A stretch of DNA of 64,000 nucleotides. Origin: Alisma plantago-aquatica. Its lineage: Eukaryota; Streptophyta; Magnoliopsida; Alismatales; Alismataceae. Positions within the stretch are counted from its first letter, which is position 1, and every line of letters begins with the position of its first letter. The notes under the pieces were generated by a model that searched no databases, had not been told where the DNA came from, and saw only the letters and a program-made list of their open reading frames with translations. Shown here piece by piece: positions 1-11,692 of the stretch. Location: the NCBI GenBank assembly GCA_963693085.1, contig OY856413.1, positions 104,662,801-104,726,800 of the forward strand, read 5' to 3'. The position numbers and the translations under genes are program-made.

Positions 1-203
1 TACCACTTGAAATGCATGGGTTTGATATAATCCTTGGGATGGACACCTTAGAGAAGTATAAGGTTGTCTTGGATTGCAGTTCCAAGCAAGTTGTGTTCAC
101 AGATGATGGTGATACATGGATCTTTCAGGGAGATAGAAAGATTCTTCCAACCTATTTAGTGTCAGCTATGGTATCTGAGAGGCTGATGAGACAAGGATGC
201 TTT
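1..203 (+). pseudogene. Element B: aspartic protease end of gag-pol, cut by the copia insertion
   Basis: This is the C-terminal part of the retropepsin-like protease domain of a Ty3/gypsy polyprotein. The frame opening at position 12 carries FDIILGMDTLEKYK, which is also found in the minus-strand protease of element A. The reading frame is lost at 204, where the copia LTR begins, and the polyprotein resumes at 56835 with the residues expected next ([10 protein letters not shown] against HVIDATIESP in A). Everything before base 1, meaning the 5' LTR, gag and the protease active site, lies outside the window. Assignment is by direct similarity to element A. Confidence 0.9.
199..203. repeat. TSD of the copia element (left copy GCTTT; right copy 56835-56839)
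   Basis: GCTTT immediately precedes the left copia LTR and is repeated at 56835-56839 after the right LTR. Removing 204-56839 restores the element B protease reading through an aggatgctttgcattc context that matches element A at 12675-12690. This fixes the LTR borders as TTTTGGG (here) and ACCAAAA. Confidence 0.85.
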
Positions 204-754
204 TTTTGGGTTTTAAGGGAGGCAGAGAAGCAGCGGAAACAAAAAACATTTCTCCCCAAAACCCAGAACAAAAGGAATCGCGTCAACGTCTATACAATAG
301 GAAAGATGGTTTGTGGATGCATACCTTGTCCCGAGGCTTGCTTGGAGATAGTACCTCATGCCCTGTGTGGTCTTCACCTCCGGTCTTGGATGGTGTCTGT
401 GCAGCTCCTGGTCGCACCGGGACTGAAGACTCCTGGTCTCATCGGGACTGTAGGGATTGACAGTTGTTCTCCGAGCGACAGAGGTCTCCCGCCTCTGCAG
501 TCGTCCACACGGACTGCCTGGAACTCTGATCTCCTTGTCCCACAAGGAATCAGAAGGAGTCACACCCTCCTGTCAGTGTACTAGTCGCCGATACACTCTC
601 CTGCCACCAGTCGCTTTCTGTAGTTGTCTTTCCCTTGTTGTGCCTCCCTTATCGGGTAGCACTTGCTCAGGCTCTCTCGGTTACCAAAACCAGAGAGAAC
701 GACAACTTTCTAGAGAAACTGGTTGCACTGAGTTGTACTTTGAGAAGCCCCCAA

Positions 755-775
755 TACCCCTATATATGTAGGAAG
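755..775 (-). promoter_or_regulatory. Possible TATA box of the copia LTR
   Basis: On the minus strand a TACATATATAGGGG stretch lies about 1.68 kb into the LTR. The 5' LTR copy (55151-55164) reads CCTATATATATATGGG. It is the only strong TATA-like run seen in this LTR and leaves roughly 570 bp for R-U5. Function is inferred from sequence alone. Confidence 0.4.
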
Positions 776-861
776 GTCATGGGACAGGGTTCTCTATCCC
801 GAGCAATGCGGGACTAAAGTAGGAGTACAAGGGTTCGAGATTTTCCACAAAAACAACCAAC

Positions 862-1262
862 TGCGTAACCTGAACTGATCATTTCACAACTAAAATGGTC
901 GGTTGGGGATCTGAGCTGGTCGATTGACACCTCAACTGATCGGTTGGGACCCATGAAACGGTCGGTTCACTACTGAACTGGTCAGTTCATGGTCCTGATC
1001 AATTCCCGGTTGAATTTTCTTCGTTTTTTTCAAATTGGTATCAAATACCAATCCTTGTTCCAATCAAATTGGGCAAGTGAAACGAAAGGAAATTTCTCAC
1101 CAATCTTACTTTCCCAACTTGCTCGGGTGGACTTGAACCGATCGTTTCAACACTTGAATGGATCATTTCACCCTGTCCATGAGTCAATCGACTCACCAGT
1201 TGAGCTGATCGGTTCACCAAGCTCAGCCGATTGGTTCTTCACATGAGCTGATCGGTTGGGAG
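862..1262. repeat. Palindromic GATCGGTT motif array, copia 3' LTR
   Basis: About a dozen dispersed variants of the palindrome AACCGATCGGTT occur at roughly 20-40 bp spacing, for example ctgatcggttggg, gaaacggtcggttcac, gaaccgatcgtttcaac and gagctgatcggttcac. Many are followed by CAC or GGG. The array is repeated in the 5' LTR at about 55260-55650 and again in the internal leader at about 53985-54165. Confidence 0.8.
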
Positions 1263-2444
1263 TGCAGATTGTGCAGAATCAGTCAATCGCAGTTTCAATC
1301 ATTCATATACTCTAATCAATCAGTACAACACCTTGAACACTATGATACTGAGCTATCAATTGATTGAGTGTTTAATTGAACTACTAAAATCCTTTAGTAA
1401 TCAATCTAAACATGTTTGTGGACAAACTCCTATTCCAGGTTAAATCCTATATGTGTGACCATGCAGGTCAATTTCACGTTGGTAGTGAAAGTCCATAACA
1501 CTTATGACTTCACAAGCAAAGAGTGGTGCCTAGTCACACATCAGTGCTACCCAAGTGAAATAGAAAGTTGGAGAACAACTTTCAATCCTACAATCCGTGA
1601 ATGGTGTTACAGTGAATGTATAATTCCTTTGTCACTGATATCCTGAATGAACTAAAGGCATGGAACAGTCATCCTGTCAACGTTCATTCATTTCCTTGAT
1701 CTCAGAGCAGACTGGGAGAGATGTGTGTGACATCAATATCACATATTGATTCACACGTACATGCACATGCCTTTCTCAATCCTACTCATCAAGTGGCCAA
1801 GGACATCAAACTCCCTCAGGAGGGACAAATCCCATATCTATCACTCACCCCTCAAAAGCCCCATGTGTCAAAGCTACCCAATCATCACCTTTATAACAAC
1901 CCATGTTTCAGGACTGCGTTTTATGATGTCAAAGTGTACCCAACGACATGTTTTGAGTGTAATGATTTCAGGTCTAAGAATCACACTCACCACCATCATT
2001 GTGAGAGCTGTTGTGACTACCAAGTCATGGTTCCATGTGTCACTCTCACGGTGGGTCTGTATGGTACCTTGTTCTCTAACAAGTACCTATGTGCTTGGTT
2101 TGATATCACTATATCATGACTAATGAGATTCTGTCATCAACCAACACACAATCTAGTCTTTAGTGTTATTGATGTCTATGGTTATTTCCACAATAACAAC
2201 TGACGACGGACCAAACAAGAATGTATACTATTAACATCTGTATGATCTCATCATTTATGTCCTCAACCCAAAAGCATACGTCATTGAGTAAAACAATTCT
2301 TTAGACATCTATCATGTTACACTATCATATCAGAAATAGTTTAAACATATAGATCGGAAATTGCCTTTATTATTATTCAAATCATTTACAAAGTATCCCA
2401 CTACAATCATCATATGATTTTCTCTATGGGCATACATACCAAAA

Positions 2445-2459
2445 GACTCCAACTTGCAC
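2445..2459 (-). other. Copia polypurine tract
   Basis: On the minus strand the internal region ends GTGCAAGTTGGAGTC directly before the 3' LTR, in the place and form of a copia plus-strand primer (AAGTTGGAG). The pol stop codon lies at 2460-2462, abutting it. Confidence 0.7.
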
Positions 2460-2993
2460 TTAAAGCCAGTCATTAAGGAACCTCAGTCCTTGTGACCTAG
2501 CATGACCATCATGCTTCTGCTGAGAAAGGGCCTTAGTCAGTGGATCAACTATGTTGTCTTTAGTTGGTACTTTGCAAATCTTCACATCTCCTCACTATAC
2601 GATCTCTCGTATGAGATGGAAGCACCACAGTATGTGCTTGGACCACTGATGTGATCTGGGTTCCTTAGCTTGTGTAATAGCTCCATTATTATCACAATAA
2701 AGCTCAATTGCATCACAGCTACTGGGAACTACACCAAGTTCAGAAATGAACTTCCTGATCCACACAGCCTCCTTTGCTGCATGTGAAGCAACAATACACT
2801 CGACCTCTGTAGTAGAATCGGCAACTTTTTCTTGCTTGGAACTCTTCCAACTCACAGCTCCATTATTAAGGCAAAATACAAATCCTGACTGCGATCTGTA
2901 ATCATCTTTATTGGTTCGGAAGCTTGCATCGGTGTAACCCTTTACAACCAGCTCTTCCTCGTCGCTGTAAACAAGAAACTGATCCTTAGTCCT
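2460..2993 (-). pseudogene. Copia RNase H and pol C-terminus
   Basis: This is the RNase H domain that degrades RNA in the RNA:DNA hybrid during reverse transcription, at the end of a copia polyprotein. Motifs seen in order are VADSTTEVEC, AAKEAVWIRKF, LYCDNNGAI and HILWCFHLIREIV, in the usual copia spacing. Two consecutive stops follow REIV (near 2590), after which the same frame continues through VPTKDNIVDPLTKAL to a terminal TAA at 2460-2462, fifteen bases before the LTR. It is in the same frame as the RT upstream. The early stops mark it as a broken copy. Confidence 0.85.
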
Positions 2994-3869
2994 TCACAAG
3001 TACTTGAGGATGTTCTTTACGGCTGTCCAGTGAGCATCGCCGGGATCTGACTGGTACCTGCTCGTCATGCTGAGAGCATATGAGGCATCTGGGCGTGTGT
3101 ACAACATAGCGCACATGATGGATCTGATGGCTGATGCATATGGGATCCCATTCATATGCTCCCTCTCTTCACAAGATTGGGGACATTGAGCTCTAGAGAC
3201 GGTGACTCCATGTAGCATGGGGATGTTGCCTCTCTTTGATTCCTCCATGCTGAACCGCTTCACCACTTTGTCGATGTACGTGCTCTGACTTAGTCCGAGA
3301 AGCCTTCTAGATCTATCTCTATAGATCTTAATTTCTAGAATGTAGGATGCTTCTCCTAAGTCCTTCATTGAGAAAGTATTCCCAAGCCAAGTCTTTACCT
3401 TCTCTAAGGCTAAGACATCATTCCCCATCAAAAGTATGTCATCCACATACAATATGAGGAATGTGGTCTAGCTCCCACTAACTTTCTTGTACACACAAGG
3501 TTCATCTTCATTTTGAGTAAAGCCAAACACTTTGACTTCCTCATCAAATCGAAGATTCCAACTCCGAGATGCTTGCTTCAATCCATAGATTGACCTTTGT
3601 AGCTTACAAACTTTATTAGCATTCTTTGGATCTATAAAACCTTCAGGCTGTGTCATGTACACATCCTCATTTATATTCCCGTTAAGGAATGCGGTTTTAA
3701 CATCCATCTGCCAAATCTCATAGTCATAATAAGCTGCAATAGCAAGCATGATCCTGATGGACTTAATCATGGCAACTGGAGAAAAAGATTTGTCATAGTT
3801 AACACCTTGAACTTGTCCACATCCCTTCACAACCAATCTTCCTTTATAAATTTGCACATTGCCATCCAT
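2994..3869 (-). pseudogene. Copia reverse transcriptase
   Basis: This is an RNA-dependent DNA polymerase domain of the copia type. The N-terminal part (3468-3869) has YDKSFSPVAM, WQMDVKTAFLNG, VYMTQPEGF and SIYGLKQASRSW. The C-terminal part (2994-3452) opens on the catalytic YVDDILLMG, then has KDLGEASYILEIKIYRDRS and TRPDASYALSMTSRYQSDPG. One in-frame stop separates the two parts (just above 3452), and the frame is otherwise shared with integrase and RNase H. Catalytic Asp residues are present, but the stops prevent a full polyprotein. Confidence 0.88.
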
Positions 3870-5047
3870 GACGGTCTTCTTCTAGAAGACCCACTTGCAC
3901 CCTATGGGTTTTACCCCTTTGGGTGGTTCCACCAAAGTCCATACTTTGTTGGAGTACATGGATTCCATCTCGGATCTCATGGCTTCATGCCATTTCTTAG
4001 AATCTGGTCCTTCCATAGCCTCTACGTAGGTAGTTGGATCATCATCTATGATCAACTCACCACCTTCCTGAGTCACAAGGTATCCAAACCTCTCAGGTTC
4101 AAGGCGGGTCCTACTAGATCTACGAGGTCCTTGTGTTACCTGAGGAGAATGAGATTCTACAACACCTTGTGAATCTTCATATTCCTCTCGTACATCTACC
4201 GGTTCAATGTTTTCTTATTGGGCTTGAACCTCTTCAAGCTCTATTTTCCTCCCACTGCTTCCTTTGGAAATAAATTCCTTCTCTAGGAATACAACATCCC
4301 TGGAAACAAACACTTTGTTATTAGTAGGGTGGTATAAGTAATATCCCCTCGTTTCCTCGGGGTATCCAACAAGATAACATTTAATGGATTTGGGTCCAAG
4401 CTTATCAGGAAACATTTTCTTAACGTAAGCCTCACAACCCCAAATCTTCATAAAAGACAAATTGGGACGCTTCCCATACCATATCTCATATGGTGTCTTT
4501 TAAACCGATTTAGATGGTACTCGGTTAAGTGTAAAAGCGGCGGTTTCAAGAGCATAACCCCAAAAAGAAATTGGAAGATCAGCAAAACTCATCATTCATC
4601 GCACCATATCCAACAATGTGTGATTCCTTCTTTCAGACACACCATTATGCTGTGGTGTTCCAGGCGGAGTCCATTGTGATACAATACCACGGGCTCGCAG
4701 AAGGTCCTCAAACTCCTGGCTTAAGTATTCTCCACCTCGATCATATTGAAGTGCCTTAATACTTTTACCAAGTTGGTTTTGTACTTCACTCATGAAATCC
4801 TTGAACCTTTCAAGGGTTTCTGACTTATGTTTCATCAGGTACACATAGCCATACCTACTGAAATCATCAGTAAAGGTAATGAAGTACTGATACCCACCTC
4901 TGGCATTAGTTCTAAAAGTCTCACATACATCAGTATGTATGAGTCCTAATAGATTACTAGCTCTCTCACCTTTACCTGAAAAGGGAGTCTTTGTCATCTT
5001 TCCCAACAAACAAGATTCACATGTCTCTATTGATTCATAATCAAAAG
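3870..5047 (-). pseudogene. Copia integrase
   Basis: This is the integrase core of the copia polyprotein. Segment 4596-5009 has the zinc-binding end and catalytic core: SGKGERASNLLGLIHTDVC, then FTDDFSRYGYVYL (first Asp), a second Asp at YDRGGEYLS, and a Glu in NGVSERRNHTLLDMVR. Segments 4215-4460 and 3882-4076 cover the C-terminal GKR-like region and the linker to RT. All are in one frame, separated by stops. The coding sequence stops at 5048 because element A is inserted there; the preceding residues (ending GYLDVF) are found 47 kb away at 52401. Confidence 0.87.
5043..5047. repeat. TSD of element A (AAAAG; right copy 52401-52405 AAAAA)
   Basis: Five bases flank element A on both sides with one mismatch. 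On the minus strand, removing the element joins a codon run ending GACGTTTTT to GATTATGAATC, giving a continuous copia frame from GYLDVF into DYESIETCES. That continuity supports the border even though one TSD base has changed. Confidence 0.8.
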
Positions 5048-6839
5048 TGTGGCATACAACTCATGAAACAAGATTAACTAATGCGGAAATGATCGTTAGC
5101 AGCGGAATTACTGAAAATCACAAAAAATTAAAACCATTTATCAAGAGATCCACTTACAGGAAAACTCTCTCATATAGAACCAAAGTAAAACATTACATCC
5201 TGGTTCATATGTACATTACATGCATCATTGCATCTCAAGTCATACATGCACCAAAATCTCAGATCGAAGTATCAAAACACTAACTCCTAGGACCTGAGAG
5301 TACAGAGACGACTATAGGACCATCTACACATAACTAGACAGCCAATGTCTCCACCTGTTGGATCACTGTTGTCCCTATGTCTGCTGCTGCTGCTCTTCTC
5401 CGGCAGAAGAGTTTCTGCCTTGATGTCTGCGTCTACCTAAAAACATTGGATCCCACGGGGGTGAGACAATTATAAAAATTTCCCCAGCGGGAGATATAAC
5501 TCTCCGCCAAAACATTGTCATTGCAGTTTAATAGAAATAAACTGAACAGTGGAATATTGTAAACCATTAATAGGTGATTCACATTTATACAGACTAGAGC
5601 AACATTCTTATGCATTATTGCAGCAATAACTTGATTAAGCAGCATGTCTCATAATCAATATGAATTAAAGGAACATAAGTACATTCCTGTATCAAGGGCA
5701 TGCTAAGAAGTATATCAACAATAAGTATTCCTCATATTTCAATATTATGCAAATATGCTACACGGCTGATTATATTTTACAAACAGATTTTAAGCTCCGA
5801 GGAGATGAGGTATACCACTCATACACCAACCGACCATTTCTAGAATCAAAATCGGTACCATAAATAGGTCAATGGAGGAGTCAGATTTCCATGACCTTCC
5901 ACATCCTGGTCAGTACAGGACTACAAGCAAGACTGTGTCGACTGCTCAATTAGCTTTCCAGGGTATACTAGAACTTCTCTATAGAGTTACAACGTCAACT
6001 GCACTCTCATCGGTAATCGATAGCATTAGTGTTTATCTCCATCGACCCGACATAAAATAACATTGGGAGATTAATGATACATCCATCTCAACCATCGGGA
6101 GATTTATGATACATCTATCCCGACACATGAAGGATTGAGGCTTTTAATGTTTACTCTCTCTCAATCTCTTCACCCATACGTAGGGATATTTTCACCCATT
6201 TACCCCCACATATTCAAAATATGTGAATTCCAGGAATTCTATAGAATACTTGTTTCACCATCACCAATTGCTGACGATGATGGATCTATGGTCAGAGCAC
6301 TACATGAACAGGTTTCACTTGATTAATTAAGTACATTTTCATATTCTTTTAGCATCAGGCAAGTTCTCAGACAAAACTCATTATGACAATGTTATAAGGA
6401 AACATGTACTAATTTCATCAATTGATTAACAATCTTAAAAGATATTGGGAACTCAATCCCTTCTCAATTTCATCACCATAATCATATGGCCCTGGGTAAT
6501 TAAACCCTAGATTTATCATTTAAACATTATTACCACCTTTCCAGGTAATCATCACCTTTAGGTCAGTTGACCAAGGCAAACATGATACTTTTCCATTATA
6601 AGCATCACACATGGTACTTGATGCCCATTAACTCTCTTGATACCTCTTACCAGGTAGCAAGGTGTATTATGGCACTCAAGATACAATCACAATAGTGAAT
6701 TAAACATCATAGCTTATACCTGGCCATGATCATCATTTCAAGATGCCTGCATTGTTAGCACAGATAATACAGTGATATCAATTGCATATCAGAACCATGT
6801 TCAACAAATATGAATTCATTATTCATGGGTAAAACCACT

Positions 6840-7515
6840 ATTCCCTTACCAGGGTTAGGGTTTACCATTTCATATTATTTAAGGATAATCATCCCCTTAT
6901 CATATCAAAGATATAGTTTATCACCATATTGCTCAAGATTAGGGTTCATTGAGCAATACATAGCATTACCCTAAGTTTGGGCTTCGCAGTACATCAAACA
7001 TCAGGGTTCCTCATGAAACCATCCTTAGTTAGGGTTTCACATCAAATTCATCCTATAAAAGGATTTACATTCAATGTTCCACAATTAGGGATTACTATTC
7101 ATCCCAATTAGGGTTTCATGGTCCATTCCCATAATTATGGTTTACTATTCATCCCAATAGGGTTTCCGATCACGTTACTCTTGATTAGGTATATTCACAT
7201 CATCACCCCAAATTAGGGTTACATCCATACCTTGGATTAGGGTTAAGGATCAACAACCTTGTCAATTAGGGTTTAGGTTCATGATTAGGGTTTCATGATT
7301 CTTATTACTTAAGATTCATACCCTTAATCACCATATGAATCATACTCATGTATCAACTCTATATTATCATACCTCTCAACTTGATTAGGTCTTATCAACC
7401 CTTAATCAAGTTCATACAACTATGAATACTCATAGTGTACCAAGTCATTACTCCTATTAGCAATTAGGGTTTCTTTCTTGATTAACACTAATCACATAGG
7501 TACGTTTAGGGTTTC
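6840..7515. repeat. Cluster of telobox-like AGGGTTT motifs in element A 3' LTR
   Basis: At least a dozen occurrences of TTAGGGTTT, or single-base variants, are spaced irregularly at about 20-80 bp, for example near 6850, 6940, 7037, 7107, 7163, 7215, 7235, 7266, 7285, 7465 and 7507. AAACCCTAA is the plant telobox core. The motifs are dispersed, not a tandem telomere array. The same cluster occurs at about 16285-16950 and, inverted, at 61905-62600. Confidence 0.8.
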
Positions 7516-7609
7516 AAACCTTGTACCTTATTGATTAACATTACTAATCATCATTGGATAATTAGGACTATCATTGCCTTTAGTATCCTAATGATTGAAC
7601 CACTAACAA

Positions 7610-8285
7610 CCTCCATGCGGTCTTGAAGTTACATCACCAAACGGTTTTGAAACTGTTTGCCACCAAATGGTCTCGAGATCGTTTGGCCCCAAACGGTCTT
7701 GAGACCATTTGTCCCCAAACGGTTTCAAGACCGTTTGGGCCAAATCAGTCCCAAAACCGCAAGGGCTAACTAGGTCAATTCTCATTCAAATCGATTTCCA
7801 ATTGCACCATTGAATGACCATTGATTATTCAATTGGAAGGTCCATCAATCCATACCATTAGATCACCATCCATGGGTCAAGGATCAACCTTCAATCCACC
7901 AAATGGTTTTTAAACCATTTGGTCCCAAACATTTTCAATACCATTTGGGATCAAACGTTCTCAAGACCATTTGCCCCAAAAAGTCTTGAAATCAATTGGA
8001 CCAATCAAGGGTTTCATCAATCAACTTGATTAGGGTTACAACTTGATGGATCGTGCACACCTTGGATCATTCAATTGAGACCATTGGATCATCATCCAAC
8101 CTTTGATTAAGTTCAGACCTCAAATGGTCAACTATACCAAAGGGTCAACCATGCCATGCGGTTTGGTGTCCAAAGGGTCAACTAGACCAAACGGTCAACC
8201 AAACCAAACGGTTTGGGATCCAACTTTACCAAACGGTTTGCAAACCGTTTGGACCAAAAGTCCAAAACCGTTTGCTGTTGTTCTT
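7610..8285. repeat. CCAAACGGT...ACCGTTTGG palindrome array, element A 3' LTR
   Basis: Three clusters (about 7615-7760, 7905-7995, 8110-8285) hold roughly fifteen copies of CAAACGGT or its complement ACCGTTTG, often paired head to head around a 4-9 base centre such as tcttgag. The best unit, 8229-8252, is a perfect 24-base palindrome centred on TTTGCAAA. The same unit is conserved in the 5' LTR at 17623-17646. Confidence 0.85.
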
Positions 8286-8778
8286 TGATAAAGGTGTGTG
8301 ATTGTGAACAGGTTATCATCTTCAACCTTTAGGCTCACGAAAGCTACTGCCATTTCCATGGAAACTCCATCAATCAAGCAAGGTTATTGCAATAATAACA
8401 ACTAATTCAATTGCAAGTAGAAATTGAATTCAATGACAAAGATTAAGGGTTAAAGTTATATAACCCACCTTAAAATCTGATCCCAAGCTCCAAGCTTCTT
8501 GGCTGAAATGGTGGTTGAAGCTCTAGCAACCTCCCAAGGTCGTTTCTCAAGCTTTTCGAGTGAAAGGATCGGCTAGGGTTGAAGATGGAGTGAAGAAATG
8601 AAGAAATCATGTATTGTTTTATGATTTTCACCATGAAATCACGAAGAACGAAGATCAAAGGCTTACCAACAGGTTGGGGACGTGCTCCCTTCTGTCCTTA
8701 GCCTTCTTGGTCGGTTTTTCAAGCAAAGGGGGGAAAAAGGAATCGAAAAAAGACCCTTAGGTGGGTTGAAAAAGGCTC

Positions 8779-8787
8779 TTTTATAAG
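8779..8787 (-). promoter_or_regulatory. TATA box of element A LTR (3' copy)
   Basis: The minus strand reads CTTATAAAAGAGCC, a canonical plant TATA box, conserved at 38530-38538 (5' LTR) and at 60743-60751 in element B. In all three LTRs it lies about 880 bp from the U3 end. About 70-110 bp downstream is a splice-donor-like TTGGTAAG. Confidence 0.65.
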
Positions 8788-9659
8788 AAATTGATGAAAG
8801 AGAAAATGTTTAATTAAAATTCAATTAATCCCAAAAATGGTACCACCTCTCCCTCCTTGGTTTGATTGCATGCAAAGGCAACTTAAAGCCACCGAACTCC
8901 CTTCCATTATCCATGGATTAAGGGAAAAGAAAATAAGCACCTTAATCCATTATAATACTAATATATCTTTTTGAGTGGGAATTCTTTTCCTTATAATAAG
9001 GTGAGTGGAATTTCACCTCCTTAAGATATTTTCAATCCTTTCAAGCTCAAGGACGGTCACTCATGCATCTGAATTCCACAAAATTAATTTTGGTTGAAGG
9101 TCCTAGAATTAGTTTATTTATTTTTGCATTAATATATCCATTATGCTTAAATCATGATTATTTTAATATCAAGATTCTCTCTCCTTCAAATTAAATCAAA
9201 TGAGGCTCCCCTCTTATTTTATTTTCTCCACATGATGCCAAGAAACATTAGGGACCTTATTGAAGTGGTAATTTACATATTGCACCCTAGGTTTTGGGTA
9301 AATTGCACATTACACCAAAACTAGGATTTTCATGCACAAACATTGCTTTATCAACTTTTTCTTGGGATTCAGGCTACCACAAGCCATACCTCTGCATCAT
9401 CTTCATTTCCATGATTCCTTAACACATGAGGAACATATTATCATGCACAGTTTGCAATTAGACCCCTCATCTTGGGTAATTTGCACTTTAGTCCAAAATA
9501 GCAAAATATTGATTTCAGCAATATTCAAACAGGACTAAATTTGTAATATAAATTCCTCTTGAGCCCTAATTACTTTTCAAAGACAAAAGCATGCATATAA
9601 TTACTCTCATTATGCAAAACACCTAGGGTTACTTCATAACCCAGGTCAGGGATGTTACA

Positions 9660-9676
9660 AGTTTATCCACCCCTTA
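9660..9676 (-). other. Element A polypurine tract
   Basis: The minus strand reads TAAGGGGTGGATAAACT immediately before the 3' LTR start TGTAACATC. The same tract precedes the 3' LTR of element B (59844-59859). Its purine-rich AAGGGGTGGA core fits a plus-strand primer. Confidence 0.85.
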
Positions 9677-9710
9677 TAATGATTTCGTCCCCAAAATCAT
9701 CAACAAAACA

Positions 9711-10097
9711 TTAAGAGAAAAGAGTAGGATATTTCCTTCTCATCTCATCCACTAGTTCCCACGTAGCTTCTTCAACACCACGATGATTCCAGAGGACTTT
9801 TACAAGACTAATGTCTTTCTTTTTCAACTTCTTGATTCTTCTGTCAAGAATCAACACTGGTCCTTCAACATAAGATATATCATCATTTAGTTCTACCTCC
9901 ACAGGTTGTAGAACTAACTCAGTGTCAGGATGACACTTCCTCAACATAGAGATATGAAACACTGGGTGCAATCTATGCAAATCAGGTGGTAAATCCAGCT
10001 TATAGGCAACCTTTCCTATCTTTTCAATGATTGGATAAGGCCCCATAAATCTCAGAGCTAACTTCCCTATCTTTCCAAATCTCAGGATACTTTCCAA
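9711..10097 (-). pseudogene. Element A integrase C-terminus with chromodomain
   Basis: The C-terminal integrase tail begins LALRFMGPYPIIEKIGK, continues with LHPVFHISMLRKCHPD, and ends in a chromodomain-like segment (KVLWNHRGVEEATWELVDE). In chromoviruses this domain reads heterochromatin marks and directs insertion, which is consistent with this nest. It is shifted in frame relative to the integrase core upstream; the shift falls close to 10085-10097. Stop codon and PPT follow within about 40 bases. Confidence 0.85.
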
Positions 10098-11242
10098 GGT
10101 GAAACCTTGAGGTATACCCTGTCTCCGACTTGGAATTCTAAGGGTCTACAATGCTTGTCAGCATAGGATTTCTGTCTATCCTGGGTTGTTTTCAACTGTT
10201 GTTGTATGACCTTTATCTTCTCAGTTGTTTGTTGAACCAGCTCTGGACCCAAAAGATGGTACTCACCAGTTTCATACCAACATAGGGGAGATCTACAATG
10301 TCTACCATACAAAGCCTCATACGGTGCCATCTCAATACTATGTTGATAGCTGTTATTATAAGCAAATTCTATCAAGCTCATATGTAGATCCCAACTCCCC
10401 ACAAACTGTAGGACACATGCCCTAAGCAAGTCCTCCAAGGTTTGTATTGTCCTCTCAGACTGTCCATCTGTCTGAGGATGAAAAGTTGTACTAAACCTCA
10501 GCTGAGTGCCCAAAGCTTTATGAAGTCGTTCCCAAAAACGACTCATAAACTGAGGACCTCTATTAGAAACTATTGTAACTGGTACCCCATGCAACCGCAC
10601 TATCTCATCTATGTAGATTTGTGCAAGCTTCTCAGCTGTATAGGTTGTTTTGACAAGTAAGAAATGTGTTGTCTTTTTCAACCTATCAACTATCACCCAA
10701 ATGGAATCATGACTTTCGGTTGTTCTAGGCAAACCAACCACAAAGTCCATAGTTACATGATCCCACTTCCACTGTGGTATAGGCAGGGGTTGCATTGTTC
10801 CTGCGGGCTTCTGATGTTCAACTTTAACTTGCTAACACACCGGACACCGCATAACAAACTCAGCAACATCCTTCTTCAAACCAGGCCACCAATACATATC
10901 TTTTAAGTTATGATACATCTTGGTGCTCCCTAGATGCATAGCATACATTGAAGAATGAGCTTCCTCCAGGACTAACTTTCTTAAATTATCAACATCCGGT
11001 ACTACCATCCTACCATGGTAACAGACTACCTGATCATCAGAATCATGGAAGCCATCTCGCTTGTCACTACCATATTCTGACCTAATCTGCTGAATCATAG
11101 AATCAGTTTGTTGTGTTTCTTTGATCTCTTGTCTCAGACTTGGTTTTATATGCATCTCAGCCAATAACCCGGCTAACAATGACACTTTAAGCAGTACATT
11201 GTCTTGCCTTAAGGAGATAAACATATCTCTCTTAGAGCACAC
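10082..11242 (-). pseudogene. Element A integrase: zinc finger and catalytic core
   Basis: This segment inserts the cDNA copy into DNA. The N-terminal HHCC zinc finger is at 10832-11242 (HSSMYAMHLGSTKMYHNL through FVMRCPVC). An in-frame TAG follows, and the core is at 10082-10795: first Asp in WVIVDRLKKTTHF, second motif VSNRGPQF, and Glu in GQSERTIQ. The second catalytic Asp is replaced by Asn (element B keeps VSDRGPQF), so this copy would be inactive even without its stops. It is in the same frame as RNase H and RT. Confidence 0.87.
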
Positions 11243-11254
11243 TAAAGAGTTTAG

Positions 11255-11692
11255 CTATGCATTATCTAGGGTTGGTGTTGCTGATTTTCTACTTAGTGCA
11301 TCAGCAACCACATTGGCTTTCCTTGGATGATAATCAATTGTACAGTCATAGTCCTTGATTAATTCCATCCAGCGGCGTTGCCTCATATTTAACTCATGCT
11401 GAGAAAAGATATACTTTAGGTTCTTATGGTCTGTGAAAATTTGGAATGTTTCTCCATAGAGATAATGTCCCCAGATCTTCAAGGCATGGACCACCACATC
11501 TAATTCCAGATTGTGTGTCGGATAATTCTCCTCATGTTTCTTAAGCTGTCGAGAAGCAAAAGAGATCACTTGCTTATCTTGCATCAACACACATCCTAAG
11601 CCATTCTTAGATGCATCACAAAAGACTATATACTCCTTTCCTTGCTCAAGTAGTACCAGCATAGCTGCACATGTTAACCTTTCCTTCAACAA
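11255..11692 (-). pseudogene. Element A RNase H
   Basis: RNase H domain of the gypsy polyprotein. Motifs are [42 protein letters not shown] and the terminal [15 protein letters not shown]. Catalytic Asp residues are seen in CDAS and TDHK. The frame agrees with the RT and with integrase; TAG stops lie on both sides (about 11693 and 11255). Confidence 0.87.

Larger units (their letters stand above)
204..2444 (-). repeat. Copia 3' LTR (2241 bp)
   Basis: It matches 54594-56834 along its whole length. In element orientation it starts TTTTGGTATG (at 2444) and ends CCCAAAA here (CCCAACA in the other copy), so the ends form a short inverted repeat. The open frames at 12-584, 989-1246, 1416-1646 and 1721-2119 lie in non-coding LTR sequence and have no recognisable domain. 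It contains a palindromic motif array (about 862-1262) and a possible TATA box near 761-770. Confidence 0.9.
5048..9659 (-). repeat. Element A 3' LTR (4612 bp)
   Basis: Complete LTR matching 14498-18010, 38364-38853 and 51838-52400 when inserts are removed, and the reverse complement of 59860-64000 in element B. In element orientation a TATA box lies about 880 bp in (8779-8787), leaving some 3.7 kb of R-U5. It holds a run of AGGGTTT telobox-like motifs (about 6840-7515) and three clusters of CCAAACGGT palindromes (about 7615-7760, 7905-7995, 8110-8285). Short open frames inside it (5433-5645, 7603-7785, 8103-8288, 8470-8658, 9332-9538) show no domain and are not called as genes. Confidence 0.92.

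Noticed and set aside
1721..2123. Two overlapping plus-strand frames of 125-132 codons
   Set aside because: They lie inside the copia LTR, antisense to the element, with the equivalent at 56111-56509 altered in frame; no recognisable domain.
6840..7515. Interstitial telomere array
   Set aside because: TTAGGGTTT motifs are dispersed with unrelated sequence between them, not in 7-bp tandem repeats.
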